Shown here piece after piece: positions 7,886-17,222 of a stretch of DNA of 64,000 nucleotides. A program made the position numbers and the translations under genes. The stretch is from Bdellovibrionaceae bacterium UBA1609 (GTDB lineage Bacteria; Bdellovibrionota; Bdellovibrionia; Bdellovibrionales; UBA1609). The stretch's first letter is position 1, and every line of letters begins with the position of its first letter. The notes under the pieces were generated by a model. It saw only the letters and a list, made by a program, of their open reading frames with translations. It did not search any database and was not told the origin of the DNA. Location of the stretch: positions 124,001 to 188,000 of the forward strand of contig DCMZ01000017.1 of assembly GCA_002321895.1 (NCBI GenBank), in the 5' to 3' direction.

Positions 7886-9075
7886 CGATGACCCTTTTCT
7901 AAATTGAGGTAACCCCTTAGCTCCTTGGATTTGCTAGGACGCCAGATCTTTTGATCCAGGTAAAAGTGATGCCCAATGATCCCAAAAAACAAAATGTAAG
8001 CCCAACTGTGCGACTGAACACCATGCCATGAACCCGTAGGAGCTGGCCAATCTCCCACATTCCAAACAATAAAGCCAAAGACTAAACCCATAAGTAAGGA
8101 AAAACCCATATAATTGGCCAACTTATAGTTTACAAATCGAGCCACTCCATAGCCTTTGTTCTCTGCACTTTGCTCATTAAAACGCTTATTGCCGTAATAC
8201 CAAACAATGGCGTGGTATTGAATGTTATGAAACAGTGAATTCATCACCGCGATTAACATCAACGTTTCAGCTCCAGTTAAATTTTGAAATATCAAATCTT
8301 TTGGAGCTATAAAATAAAACATCGTACTATAGAAAATCAGACAGGTGGCCACATAATACAGACCTATGAGCGCTTTCCCGCCAACAATTCCCACAGCTTC
8401 TTTAGCCAAAAAGACAAGCTTTATAAACAGGGCTAGAGAGATGAGCATGGGCACCGTCCCTAATAGAAAACCAAGACTGCCACCCATTTCACTGACCGAC
8501 GGCAAACCAAAGACCAACTGAGATTTAAAGTTGAACAAAAAATAGACCTGAGCCACACCCACTCCCCAGAAGAGTAAATGCACCATTTTCGCTTTCAAAG
8601 CTTCCGGCACCTTAGCTTTTCCCGTGTAAATAGATAGAAAACCATAGTGCTGTTTAGCATTGTGATACAGCGACCAGACAAATATAAAAAATCCGTACAG
8701 AGTCATGTAGGACACATCAGACTGTAGGGAATCCGCCAGCACAGCCAACCCAGGAAATGCAAAAAACACTAAACTGCCAAACAACACTTTAGAGTTTTCA
8801 CTTCTATATTTTTTATCAATGTAGGTACGACTGAAAGTCGCCCAAAAGTGGGACCCTTCAAACGCTATGATCCAAATCCACAGAATATAAGGCATAAATG
8901 TAGGTTCACTAAAAGCCAAGGCGGCCACAAGCAAGGTGAAAAATGCGCCTCCAGTTACAAACATCAAATCGAAGGCGGGATTTTTAAGCCAGTATCGTGG
9001 ATTCCAGAGCTCCTGAACTCCGCCCGTTACCATTTCTGATACATCAGCTGTAGTTGTGCTTTGATGACTCGACAT
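7882..9075 (-). CDS. Polytopic inner-membrane protein with conserved histidine boxes
   Basis: The 397-residue protein has about nine to ten hydrophobic segments. Histidine-containing motifs sit at membrane edges: EGSHFW, LYHNAKQHYGF, LFHNIQYHAIVWYYG and IIGHHFYLDQKIWR. This arrangement recalls membrane-embedded metal-dependent enzymes such as desaturase-like or Brp/Blh dioxygenase-like proteins, but I do not recognise the family and assign no reaction. The ATG is preceded by AAGGGG at a good distance. It is followed, with a 4-bp overlap, by an ArsR repressor, suggesting expression is induced by a small ligand or metal. Confidence 0.7.
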   Translation of the reverse strand: MSSHQSTTTADVSEMVTGGVQELWNPRYWLKNPAFDLMFVTGGAFFTLLVAALAFSEPTFMPYILWIWIIAFEGSHFWATFSRTYIDKKYRSENSKVLFGSLVFFAFPGLAVLADSLQSDVSYMTLYGFFIFVWSLYHNAKQHYGFLSIYTGKAKVPEALKAKMVHLLFWGVGVAQVYFLFNFKSQLVFGLPSVSEMGGSLGFLLGTVPMLISLALFIKLVFLAKEAVGIVGGKALIGLYYVATCLIFYSTMFYFIAPKDLIFQNLTGAETLMLIAVMNSLFHNIQYHAIVWYYGNKRFNEQSAENKGYGVARFVNYKLANYMGFSLLMGLVFGFIVWNVGDWPAPTGSWHGVQSHSWAYILFFGIIGHHFYLDQKIWRPSKSKELRGYLNLEKGHR

Positions 9076-9104
9076 TTATACCCCTTGATGAATATGAGTT
9101 TATA

Positions 9105-9122
9105 GTTGAATAAATATTCAAC
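9105..9122. promoter_or_regulatory. 18-bp palindrome, likely ArsR operator
   Basis: A perfect inverted repeat (arms GTTGAATA and TATTCAAC, 2-base centre) lies 30 bp upstream of the membrane-protein start. ArsR/SmtB repressors bind AT-rich dyads of this size, and the only such regulator here is the second gene of the operon. Direct binding is inferred from position and symmetry. Confidence 0.6.
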
Positions 9123-9177
9123 TTTTACAGACCCCAAATGTCAACCACTACGTATTTTAGATGGAAACTGAATCAAG

Positions 9178-10803
9178 TTATCTTCTGAACGGGACTACAT
9201 TTGAGGTCTCTGGAGGGGATACCAGGGACCTCTCCACCCAACCGTCAGTGCTTCCAGGATACTCTTTTTTGTCTGTGAGTAGCTTGAGCCCCTGTTGGCG
9301 CAATTGAGTGCTTAGACTTCGGATTTGCCGAAGCCTTGTGGCCATTTCCTTCGATGATACCGCTTCGGAGCTAGTATTTAGAATCTTGTGATTGAAATCG
9401 ATGATCTTTCGGTATTGTTCAATATTCTTTTCGTATTTAACTTCCGAAATTTCAAACAAACTTTGACTGACTTGAAGGAAGTCTCGCAAGAGGTCCGCAT
9501 CCGACCTTTGACTGGCCATTAGAGACTGAACTTCTTCAAACAACTCCTTGTTGTTAATGCTTACACGCCCATAAGTGTGCGAACCGTTCATCTCTCCAGA
9601 ATAGGCAAAAAGAATTTTATTCCCAGAAATTTGGAAATGAATTTCCACAACCTCTCCCAACCCATAAAATGCACTGTCTTCGGGTTTAAACTGTATGCTT
9701 ACAGCACCGTTTTCCTCTTTGACCAAGGTCATTTGATGAGCACCTTTAGCAAAATTAAAATGGCGCTTTGCCAACTTCTGAATTTGACCTAGGAGATCGC
9801 GGTTATCTACTCCGATTTGCATCTCACGAATTAGAGCCTCCTGCTGTTCCCTCACCTTTGCTTTGGCCCGGTCCATTTCAATTTGCAAACGTGACAATCC
9901 CATCTCTTTGTTTACAAACTCCAAGTGGCGCAACATGGCCTGACGCTCTAAAAAGAAAGTCAGCGGCTGGCCGGTCCTAAAATAATAATTATCACCATCG
10001 CGATGCTTCACTCCAAACAAATCATAAGCACCTGTAAACTGTGATGGGCTGTAGGCATTGGGAGACCGAAACTCCACCATGGCTGCCGCATTAATAATAT
10101 CAATACCAGAAAAGGGGGCTAAAACGTGCTCCGGGCGAACATAAACATAGTCCCTTCGAGCTACAGGCATTTGTGGAGTTTCAGTGGCATAAAACGGAAG
10201 AGCCGGATCTAATCGAATCCCACTATCATAGGCCAAACCTTTGTGAGAGAAAATATCACGGGATAGAACTTTTCCCAGGTGCTGCAAATAATGCTTATAG
10301 ACCGGCTTAGTGTATTTGTTCGTGTCCACAATGGACAGCTGCTTCTCTGAAATACTGCCAAACAGCTTCCATGAGTATTCACCACCAGTATTGATCCATC
10401 GGGGTTCCAAACCATAGTCTCTAAAGTACTCAAATATCTGAGAATAAAAGTCAGGCATCTTAAATCTCTTAGGCACCTCTGAATTCCACCCTACACCTTG
10501 TGAGAAATCTTGTGGTCGCTTACGCTCCATTTGATCAACTATGACTCTTAAAGGGCCTTTAAACTCAGAGAGAGGTATCATTTGTTTCAAGGTATCCTGA
10601 AACTGCTGAAATGCTTCCTTTACGGACTTCAGCCTTAAATTCTGCACCTGATGGCTCTTTGCCTGGCTAAATGTTTGAACGGATACAACCGTCGCTTTAG
10701 AGTCTGCTTTAAATAAATCAATACAGGTCTGCTGACCCCAGACAGGAGTAACTCCAGAAATTAGAAGCGTTAAAAAAGCAAAAATTGGTAGTCTCATAGC
10801 CAT
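9178..10803 (-). CDS. Exported protein of unknown function with helical C-terminal half
   Basis: A 541-residue protein with an N-terminal signal peptide (hydrophobic core FAFLTLLISGV, likely cleavage after VWG or WGQ). The mature protein starts with a C-x-x-L-F motif (TCIDLF). The middle region contains many aromatic and proline residues (residues about 150-270), and the C-terminal half is rich in charged helices with coiled-coil character (about 290-340 and 430-510). No known family is recognised. Two ATGs are possible (10803 and 10797); neither has a convincing ribosome-binding site. It is divergent from the biosynthetic operon beginning near 11.2 kb. Confidence 0.7.
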   Translation of the reverse strand: MAMRLPIFAFLTLLISGVTPVWGQQTCIDLFKADSKATVVSVQTFSQAKSHQVQNLRLKSVKEAFQQFQDTLKQMIPLSEFKGPLRVIVDQMERKRPQDFSQGVGWNSEVPKRFKMPDFYSQIFEYFRDYGLEPRWINTGGEYSWKLFGSISEKQLSIVDTNKYTKPVYKHYLQHLGKVLSRDIFSHKGLAYDSGIRLDPALPFYATETPQMPVARRDYVYVRPEHVLAPFSGIDIINAAAMVEFRSPNAYSPSQFTGAYDLFGVKHRDGDNYYFRTGQPLTFFLERQAMLRHLEFVNKEMGLSRLQIEMDRAKAKVREQQEALIREMQIGVDNRDLLGQIQKLAKRHFNFAKGAHQMTLVKEENGAVSIQFKPEDSAFYGLGEVVEIHFQISGNKILFAYSGEMNGSHTYGRVSINNKELFEEVQSLMASQRSDADLLRDFLQVSQSLFEISEVKYEKNIEQYRKIIDFNHKILNTSSEAVSSKEMATRLRQIRSLSTQLRQQGLKLLTDKKEYPGSTDGWVERSLVSPPETSNVVPFRR

Positions 10804-11144
10804 CGCTCAATAGGTTGCAACAGATATACCTACGGGCCTCTCAATACTCAGATGAAACCTACCCGCTCACCTCCCTAAGAATTGGATATTACAGATAAAA
10901 TCACCTGAAAATGCTGTTTGTTTTCTATACGATAGCGCCAATTTATGCCGCCCAAACAACAAAGCCCCGGTCAGGAGCTTGGACTTAATTCTAAAACGTC
11001 CCTATCTCACTACTTTGGTAGTGGCGCCCATTGTCCCAGGCTCTTTCTCTCCCCTATTTTAGACTGGAAGTCGGGAGCATGAGTACCAACTCATACCAGG
11101 AACCTCATTGGTGAAGTAAAATTATGACACAACCAATGAAGGGG
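10804..11144 (+). promoter_or_regulatory. Long structured leader of the six-gene biosynthetic operon
   Basis: This gene-free stretch precedes the SGNH hydrolase gene. On the plus strand it holds three successive perfect hairpins: CACTAC/GTAGTG (11008-11023, TTTG loop), ATGAGT/ACTCAT (11079-11094, 4-base loop), and TCATTGGT/ACCAATGA (11105-11112 with 11132-11139), the last ending beside the AAGGGG that could be the ribosome-binding site. None has a run of T after it, so they are not ordinary terminators. The hairpins could serve attenuation, an RfaH/LoaP-like antitermination factor or translation control; none is shown. No known riboswitch class is recognised. The part from 10804 to about 10930 should also hold the promoter of the divergent exported-protein gene. 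Confidence 0.4.
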
Positions 11145-11202
11145 TTCACGTCTGTCTTCAGTAACCATTAAAAAAATCGCTCTAGCGCTTCTATTAGGAC
11201 TG

Positions 11203-12288
11203 TTGAGCTTGGAAGTGGGATTACGTGTTCTTCATTCAAAGCTCCCATCAAGTAGAAACTTCTTTATCCCGGACTCAAATTTGGGATGGCGGCTCAAACC
11301 AAATTCAAATTTCCGGCCAGCCGAAAGCTTTTTTTCTTCAAGAGTTACTTATAATTCTGATGGCTTCCGGAGTCGTGAAGTGGGATTGCCAAAGGGTAAG
11401 GCAAAGAGAGTTTTAATTCTTGGAGGCTCTCTTATGGAAGGCAGACATGTCAATGACGACGAGATTGCTAGCTACCTTTTTGAAAATCAGCTTTCCAATT
11501 CCTATGAAAATATTGAAGTTATAAACATGTCTGTGTCAGGCTACAGCACACTTCAAAGCCTTTTATTGTACAAGAACATTGGCAAGCACTTTAAACCCGA
11601 TATTGTCCTGTTAGGATTTAGTCTTGAAGGCGATTTATATAAAAACTCGCTGGAACTCACTAATGAGTTTTTAGGTAAACCTTTTGAAGAGGCACACATC
11701 CGACCCTATCTAACCAAAATCAATAATCAATGGACCCAGCAACGTCCTGACATGGATCAAGTGTCTGCCTATTTACAGGCAGAAGCCCCGAGACATTGGA
11801 GTGAAGTGGCCATGCTTCAAACATTTTCTGACATCATTCAGTATTTCCAGAGAAAACGCTTCATTTCTCGAATGGAATCTAACAAAGAGGCACCCCACTC
11901 TAAATGTGGGGATTTACCTTCTTATGATTTAGCATGGGAGACAACTCAGGAGATCATTCGAAGATTGAAATTAGAAACCCAAGAGACGGGCACAAAACTT
12001 ATTGTGTTCTCTCCCCCTTCACCTATAAAAGTATCTGAATCTCTTGTTCACGTTGAGAGTCCCCCTAAATCCATGACCTGTACAGACCGAGAGTCTTTGG
12101 CGAAACTTAAAGTAACTATTCAAAATACAGGGATTGGATTCATAGATATTTCAGACACATTCATAAACAGTCCTTCTATAAACTTTAAAGCCGGCCCGAG
12201 CATTCAGTGGAACCGTGAAGGCCACCTCCGAGTGGCCGATCGACTGGCGGAAAGTCCAGTGATCCATAACGCATTAAAGGGTATGTAG
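11203..12288 (+). CDS. Membrane-anchored SGNH/GDSL-type hydrolase
   Basis: The protein carries block I of SGNH hydrolases as LILGGSLMEG (Ser nucleophile), a block II-like segment NMSVSGYSTLQ, a block III-like LLGFSLEGDL that lacks the usual Asn, and block V NREGHLRVADRL with the catalytic His. It opens with the DSNLGWRLKPN element common in SGNH proteins of polysaccharide clusters. It may remove or transfer an acyl group on the product of the following genes. The start is uncertain: TTG at 11203 is the first usual start, but the same frame is open upstream from 11140 and encodes a hydrophobic anchor (IALALLLGLLSL) without an ATG. An ATG at 11124 in another frame reaches a stop at 11167-11171, so a frameshift or a rare start codon is possible. 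Confidence 0.78.
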   Translation: MSLEVGLRVLHSKLPSSRNFFIPDSNLGWRLKPNSNFRPAESFFSSRVTYNSDGFRSREVGLPKGKAKRVLILGGSLMEGRHVNDDEIASYLFENQLSNSYENIEVINMSVSGYSTLQSLLLYKNIGKHFKPDIVLLGFSLEGDLYKNSLELTNEFLGKPFEEAHIRPYLTKINNQWTQQRPDMDQVSAYLQAEAPRHWSEVAMLQTFSDIIQYFQRKRFISRMESNKEAPHSKCGDLPSYDLAWETTQEIIRRLKLETQETGTKLIVFSPPSPIKVSESLVHVESPPKSMTCTDRESLAKLKVTIQNTGIGFIDISDTFINSPSINFKAGPSIQWNREGHLRVADRLAESPVIHNALKGM

Positions 12289-12337
12289 ACTCACAGATTA
12301 AAGTTAGTATTCTAGGTAAGTTGAAAAACTTTGAGAG

Positions 12338-13288
12338 ATGCCTATGAATTCAAATTCCACAGAAAAACCTCATATCTCGATTGTATCTCCCATTTATGGT
12401 GACCCTGTAGACATTGAAGAGCTGTATCGCCAACTGGTTCAACACCTCTCACCCATTACATCCAATTTTGAAATCATTCTTGTTAACGATAGAAGCCCCG
12501 ATAACTCGTGGTCAAAAATACAAAAGATCTCCCAATCTGACCCCAGAGTAAGGGGCGTCTTACTTTCTAGGAACTTCGGACAGCACTATGCGATTTCAGC
12601 CGGACTAGAATACGTCACAGGCGATTGGTGCGTAGTGATGGACTGTGACTTACAGGACCGACCTGAAGAGATACCTCGCCTCTATGAATTAGCCACAGAC
12701 CAAGACTATGACTCTCTAGTTGCTCGAAGAATTGCACGTCAGGATAGCATTTTAACGCGTTGGACTTCTTGGTTCTTCTATATTGTTTTTAACTATCTTA
12801 CAGATCAAAAATACGACAACCGTGAAGCCAATTTTGGTATCTATAAGCTAAAAGTTATTGATGCTATACGCCAATACACCCAAAAAGATCGCTCATTCGG
12901 ACTTATGGTTTCATCCGTCGGCTTCAAAAAGGGATTTCTTGAAGTCAAACATGGCGAAAGATCTACTGGTACTTCTTCTTACACCTTCACCAAGAGACTC
13001 GGCCTTGCCATAGATTTAATACTCTCTAACTCTATAAAACCCCTACGACTCACTGTTCAATTGGGTTTCGTGATCTCAGCACTCTCTCTCACCTATTCGG
13101 CTTATGTGATCTGGATGTATTTCAATCATGATCAAATGGTGAGTGGCTGGACAAGTACGATTGTCTCTATGTTTTTTCTTTTTGGCATCTTAATCAGCAT
13201 CATGGGTATGGTGGGGCTTTATGTTGGCAAAACTTATAATCAAGTTATGGGACGCCCCCTCTATATCGTCGATAAAACTACGTTTTAA
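12338..13288 (+). CDS. GT2 glycosyltransferase with C-terminal membrane helices (polyprenyl-phosphate sugar type)
   Basis: The N-terminal GT-A domain has SIVSPIYGD, the nucleotide-binding LVNDRSPDNS and the metal-binding DCDLQD. Two C-terminal membrane helices (about 230-260 and 270-300) give the topology of DPM1/GtrB/ArnC-like enzymes that move a sugar from a nucleotide to a lipid phosphate at the inner face of the membrane. The family normally acts on polyprenyl phosphate; the sugar is unknown. A second ATG at 12344 has a better-spaced GAGAG site. It is the second gene of the six-gene cluster and probably supplies the lipid-linked sugar that the next enzymes modify. Confidence 0.9.
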   Translation: MPMNSNSTEKPHISIVSPIYGDPVDIEELYRQLVQHLSPITSNFEIILVNDRSPDNSWSKIQKISQSDPRVRGVLLSRNFGQHYAISAGLEYVTGDWCVVMDCDLQDRPEEIPRLYELATDQDYDSLVARRIARQDSILTRWTSWFFYIVFNYLTDQKYDNREANFGIYKLKVIDAIRQYTQKDRSFGLMVSSVGFKKGFLEVKHGERSTGTSSYTFTKRLGLAIDLILSNSIKPLRLTVQLGFVISALSLTYSAYVIWMYFNHDQMVSGWTSTIVSMFFLFGILISIMGMVGLYVGKTYNQVMGRPLYIVDKTTF

Positions 13289-13339
13289 ATGCATCCATTG
13301 ACTCTAATCGTGAAATCATTGAAAATTTAACCATTCCAA

Positions 13340-14527
13340 ATGAAGGAGCTCCTTTTGGGACGAATGAATCTAGTCAATAAGTTGCACCAAAAATCTGTAG
13401 TAGAAAAACTTCAGCAGATTGACTGGAACTTTGGAACCAAAAGCCCTTATGTGGTAGAGCTGGACCCAACCACGGCATGCGACCTAGCTTGCCCCGGCTG
13501 CATTAGTGGAGATCTCCTCAACCAAAAAGACAGCTTCGATAATAGATTTAGTAATGACCGACTCGTAGAAATTTCAAATGAACTCATCGAATCTGGTGTG
13601 AAAGCCGTGATTCTCATTGGCGGAGGAGAACCTCTCAGTCACCCAAAAGTGGGCGAAGTTATAGAAAACTTTGGCAAGAATGACGTTCAGATTGGAATCA
13701 CCACTAACGGAACTTTTATTAAGAAACACTTGGATCTTATTGCCAAATACGCCAGCTGGACTCGGGTTTCAATGGATGCCGGTACGGACGAAACCTTTAA
13801 ATATTTGAGACCGACTCGATCAGGTCGATCAAAATTTAACCCTATTGTAGAAAACATGCGAGAGCTTGCAAAAGTTAAAACAGGTATATTGGGTTATTCC
13901 TTTCTCATTAGAACGGCTGCCGATGGGGATGCCGAGTCTGTTGCAGGCCTTTCCGAGTATGGAAAAATTCAGCTTTCCAATGTGAATGAAATCTTTGAAG
14001 CCGCTAAATTAGCTAAAGAGATTGGGTGTGATTACTTTGAGCCTAAGCCCAGCTATGATGATGATCATAATTTAGTGACCCATAGCGAATATGATATGAC
14101 TGTGGCTAAAGAGATGATTCGAAGAGCGCGAGAACTGGAAGCCGATAACTTTAAAGTTTTAGAGTCTATCAATCTTCAAGCCGCTCTGAATAGAGAGCAA
14201 ATTGGCGATCAACCTAAAGACTATACTTCTTGTCCTGCTGCTGACTTGAGGACACTCGTTACTCCTAGTGGTGTGTATGTGTGCCCCTACTTTAGAGGTA
14301 ATGAAAACTTTAAGATTGGAGATATGAGAAACCAATCTCTTGAGGAGATGTGGTCCTCTGATCATAGAAAAAACATCATGGACAAACTCGACCCTAGTTG
14401 TGACTGTGACAAACTTCACTGCATTCGACATGATACAAATTTAGAAGTTTTTGAGATCATGCGAAAAATCGAAGCGGACAAAGAGATTGAAATCCATAAA
14501 GTTGATGCAGAAGACCGTTTTATTTAA
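13340..14527 (+). CDS. Radical SAM enzyme with SPASM-type C-terminal cluster domain
   Basis: The CxxxCxxC motif that binds the radical SAM [4Fe-4S] cluster is seen as CDLACPGC near residue 50, followed by the GGGEPL SAM-binding motif and a TTNGT strand. The C-terminal part has the SPASM arrangement: CP...VTPSGVYVCPYFRG...IGDMRNQSLEEMW, then a cluster of cysteines (CDCDKLHC). SPASM enzymes modify peptides, sugars or other small molecules with auxiliary FeS clusters. No precursor peptide gene is seen, and the neighbours point to a sugar or lipid-linked substrate. A second in-frame ATG at 13364 could be the true start. I do not recognise the subfamily. Confidence 0.9.
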   Translation: MKELLLGRMNLVNKLHQKSVVEKLQQIDWNFGTKSPYVVELDPTTACDLACPGCISGDLLNQKDSFDNRFSNDRLVEISNELIESGVKAVILIGGGEPLSHPKVGEVIENFGKNDVQIGITTNGTFIKKHLDLIAKYASWTRVSMDAGTDETFKYLRPTRSGRSKFNPIVENMRELAKVKTGILGYSFLIRTAADGDAESVAGLSEYGKIQLSNVNEIFEAAKLAKEIGCDYFEPKPSYDDDHNLVTHSEYDMTVAKEMIRRARELEADNFKVLESINLQAALNREQIGDQPKDYTSCPAADLRTLVTPSGVYVCPYFRGNENFKIGDMRNQSLEEMWSSDHRKNIMDKLDPSCDCDKLHCIRHDTNLEVFEIMRKIEADKEIEIHKVDAEDRFI

Positions 14528-14553
14528 CCCTTCAACAGGCGGCTAAAACGATT

Positions 14554-16065
14554 ATGGAGCTCAACAGGCAAGCCATCCACGATAAATTGAACAATCTTAA
14601 TATTGAACACCGCTGTTTTGTGAGCGGCTCATTTTATGATGGGAAAGAATTAGATCTATTCAATAAAATAAGTCCTATCGATGGAAGAGAGCTGCCTGGG
14701 ATCGGCATTGCGGATAGAGAACTTGTCAACCGAGCCGTAAGCGCTGCCCGAGAGAGCTATAGAAATGGAAAATGGGCGCGCACGAAGCTCTCTGAACGCA
14801 AGCAAGTCCTACTGAAATTGGCTGAAAAAATGAGCGAGAGTCGATGGGAATTAGCCCTTCTCGACACCATTGAAACGGGACGAAGTGTAAAAAATTACTA
14901 CTGTGACTCCATCCCCAAGGCCATTGAAGTGGTTCGTTGGTTTGCTGAGGCTTCGGATAAGTATCTTGATTTTGCACTTCCTCCGCAGTCCTCTCATAGT
15001 GGCACAATAACAAGAGAGCCTTTAGGCGTCGTGGCCGGAATCACCCCTTGGAACGATCCACTTGTACCTGCAATGTGGAAGCTCGCCCCAGCTTTACTCA
15101 TGGGTAACTCCGTGATTATGAAGCCTGCGGAAGAGTCCTCCTACTCTTTATTAAAAATCGCAGAACTTCTCTCGAAATGTGGCCTTCCGAAGGGAACATT
15201 AAGTGTCCTCACTGGAACTGGAGAGATCACAGGAAAACTTTTGGCGCTACATCCGGAAGTGGATGGAGTGTTCTTTACTGGCTCCAGTGAGGTGGGTAAA
15301 CTCATACTTCAATACTCGGGGCAGAGTAACATGAAAAAAGTGGGCCTCGAGTGCGGAGGCAAGTCTCCTTTTATAATTTCCAAAAATTGCTCTAATGTGA
15401 AAGCTGCTGCAGAAACCCTGGCTCAAAATATGTTTTATAATCAAGGCCAAATCTGTTCCGCTCCCTCTCTCGCATTTGTCCATGAAAGCCTTAGAGAAGA
15501 ATTTAAGGTCCATTTAAAGACTATTTTACCCCAGTTTCAACCTGGCGACCCGTTGAATCCTGAATCTAATATTGGTGGAGTGGTCAGCGAACAGCAACGA
15601 AACCGCATTCTGACTTATGTAGAGACTGGCAAGAAAGACCAGGTTGAATTTTATGAACCAGAACCCAAGACACTTGCCTATCCCGATCAGCAATGCGTGA
15701 ATCCTATTTGTTTTTTCGACGCTCCAGAGAGTCACGACCTTTTCAAAGAAGAAGTGTTCGGTCCCGTACTGGTTGTAAATAGCTTTTCTAATTTAGCGGA
15801 AGCCGTAAATTCGGCAAACAATACAAACTTTGGCTTAGCCGCAAGTATTTGGACCAACGATTTAAACGAATCCTATCACGTGAGCAGAGAGCTGAGAGCA
15901 GGTATTGTACATATAAACAGCTATGGGCAAGATGACATGTCAGCTCCTTTCGGAGGCATTAAGCAATCTGGTCTCGGCAAAGATAAATCATTGTTTGCCT
16001 TTGATGAATACACTCACCTGAAAACCATTTGGACGGAATATCCATCCTCCAAAAGTGTTCTATGA
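14554..16065 (+). CDS. NAD(P)-dependent aldehyde dehydrogenase
   Basis: At 503 residues the protein has the usual family length. Visible motifs are the cofactor-binding ITPWNDP, KPAEESS and FTGSSEVGK, the catalytic Glu in LECGGKSP and the catalytic Cys in NQGQICSAPS, then EEVFGPVL and the C-terminal FGGIKQSGLGKDK. The enzyme oxidises an aldehyde to a carboxylate. In this cluster it probably acts on a product of the radical SAM enzyme, giving a carboxylate for the ATP-grasp ligase that follows with a 4-bp overlap (ATGA). Substrate assignment is inference; by sequence it is nearest the betaine-aldehyde type. Confidence 0.93.
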   Translation: MELNRQAIHDKLNNLNIEHRCFVSGSFYDGKELDLFNKISPIDGRELPGIGIADRELVNRAVSAARESYRNGKWARTKLSERKQVLLKLAEKMSESRWELALLDTIETGRSVKNYYCDSIPKAIEVVRWFAEASDKYLDFALPPQSSHSGTITREPLGVVAGITPWNDPLVPAMWKLAPALLMGNSVIMKPAEESSYSLLKIAELLSKCGLPKGTLSVLTGTGEITGKLLALHPEVDGVFFTGSSEVGKLILQYSGQSNMKKVGLECGGKSPFIISKNCSNVKAAAETLAQNMFYNQGQICSAPSLAFVHESLREEFKVHLKTILPQFQPGDPLNPESNIGGVVSEQQRNRILTYVETGKKDQVEFYEPEPKTLAYPDQQCVNPICFFDAPESHDLFKEEVFGPVLVVNSFSNLAEAVNSANNTNFGLAASIWTNDLNESYHVSRELRAGIVHINSYGQDDMSAPFGGIKQSGLGKDKSLFAFDEYTHLKTIWTEYPSSKSVL

Positions 16066-17216
16066 AAAAGAAGCTGTTACTCCTTAATGGTTCTCACTCG
16101 GAACTCACGCTCATTCAAAAAGCGATGGAATTGGGGCTAGAGGTAATTACCACCGGCAACGCACCTGATCTCATTGGCCATAAGTTGGCTGATAGGTACA
16201 TCGCAGCCGATTACACCGACAGATCTGCCATTTTAAAAATTGCAAAACAGGAGTCGATCGACTTTATATGCTCCTGCGCCAATGACGGTGGAGCGATCAC
16301 CGCTTCCTATGTAGCTCATGAGTTGGGCCTCCCAGGACATGATGATCCTGAAGTTTGCGAACTCATTCATTTAAAAGATAAATTTAAAAAGTGGGCCTTG
16401 GATCAAGGCCTCCCTACATCGCCCCTCTTTTCCCCCGAAGAGTCAGCCAACCACCTCCCAGTCATTGTAAAACCAACGGATCTCACTGGTGGAAAGGGTA
16501 TTAGTGTGGTTCGATCGTCCTCGGAGCTCAAGTACGCCATTGAACTGGCTAAGAAGGCGTCCCCTTCTAATAGCTATATCGTAGAGAAATTTGTTGAAGG
16601 CACTCTCCATTCTTTTTCCACCATCGTAAGCCGTCAAACAGTTGTGGCTACACATAGTGATAATGAATTTAGCACCATCAATCCGTTTACGGTTTCAGCT
16701 TCCTACAGCCCAGCCCCACATTTAAAGCCAATCAAGAGCTCACTGGTGGAACTGACGGAGTCCATTGCCAAAAATCTTAAGCTGGAGGATGGCATTGTTC
16801 ATTACCAGTATCTATGGGATGGGAAACAATATTGGATTATAGAGATCACACGTCGATGCTCGGGAGACCTCTATCCGGCACCCGCATCTTTGGCTATACA
16901 ACGTTCTTGGGAGGAAGCCATTCTACTCGCCTGCATGGGCCAGCCATTAGACTTCTTATCAGGTGCCGAACAAGAAGGAAATTTTGGTCGAGTGTGTTTT
17001 ATGGCTCATAAAAATGGTGAGATTAAAGACTTTAAAATCCATCCTCTTTTAGAGAAAAATGTTGTCGAAACCGTATTTGCCCGCCCCGTAGGCTATTCAA
17101 TTTCTAATTTCAAAATAGAAAAATTAGGCGTAGCTATTCTAAAGTTTAGGGATAAACAGGAAGCTGAAGAGAAAGCCAAGTTTATAGACGAATGGACTCA
17201 AGTCGTTGTAGACTAG
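16062..17216 (+). CDS. ATP-grasp carboxylate-amine ligase
   Basis: The protein has an N-terminal Rossmann-like pre-ATP-grasp domain (LLLLNGSHSELTLIQKA), the ATP-binding strands VIVKPTDLTGGKGISVV and SYIVEKFVEG, and the metal-binding WIIEITRRCSGDLYPAP. ATP-grasp enzymes join a carboxylate to an amine or thiol through an acyl phosphate. I place the start at the ATG at 16062, which overlaps the aldehyde dehydrogenase stop as ATGA; an upstream in-frame start at 16029 lies inside that gene and is unlikely. The overlap and order suggest it uses the carboxylate made by the dehydrogenase, amidating it with an unknown amine. Confidence 0.9.
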   Translation: MKKKLLLLNGSHSELTLIQKAMELGLEVITTGNAPDLIGHKLADRYIAADYTDRSAILKIAKQESIDFICSCANDGGAITASYVAHELGLPGHDDPEVCELIHLKDKFKKWALDQGLPTSPLFSPEESANHLPVIVKPTDLTGGKGISVVRSSSELKYAIELAKKASPSNSYIVEKFVEGTLHSFSTIVSRQTVVATHSDNEFSTINPFTVSASYSPAPHLKPIKSSLVELTESIAKNLKLEDGIVHYQYLWDGKQYWIIEITRRCSGDLYPAPASLAIQRSWEEAILLACMGQPLDFLSGAEQEGNFGRVCFMAHKNGEIKDFKIHPLLEKNVVETVFARPVGYSISNFKIEKLGVAILKFRDKQEAEEKAKFIDEWTQVVVD

Positions 17217-17222
17217 CACCCT

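Noticed and set aside
10960..11144. ops/JUMPstart element or a known riboswitch
   Set aside because: Hairpins are clear but the GGCGGTAG core is absent, and no conserved riboswitch core was seen.
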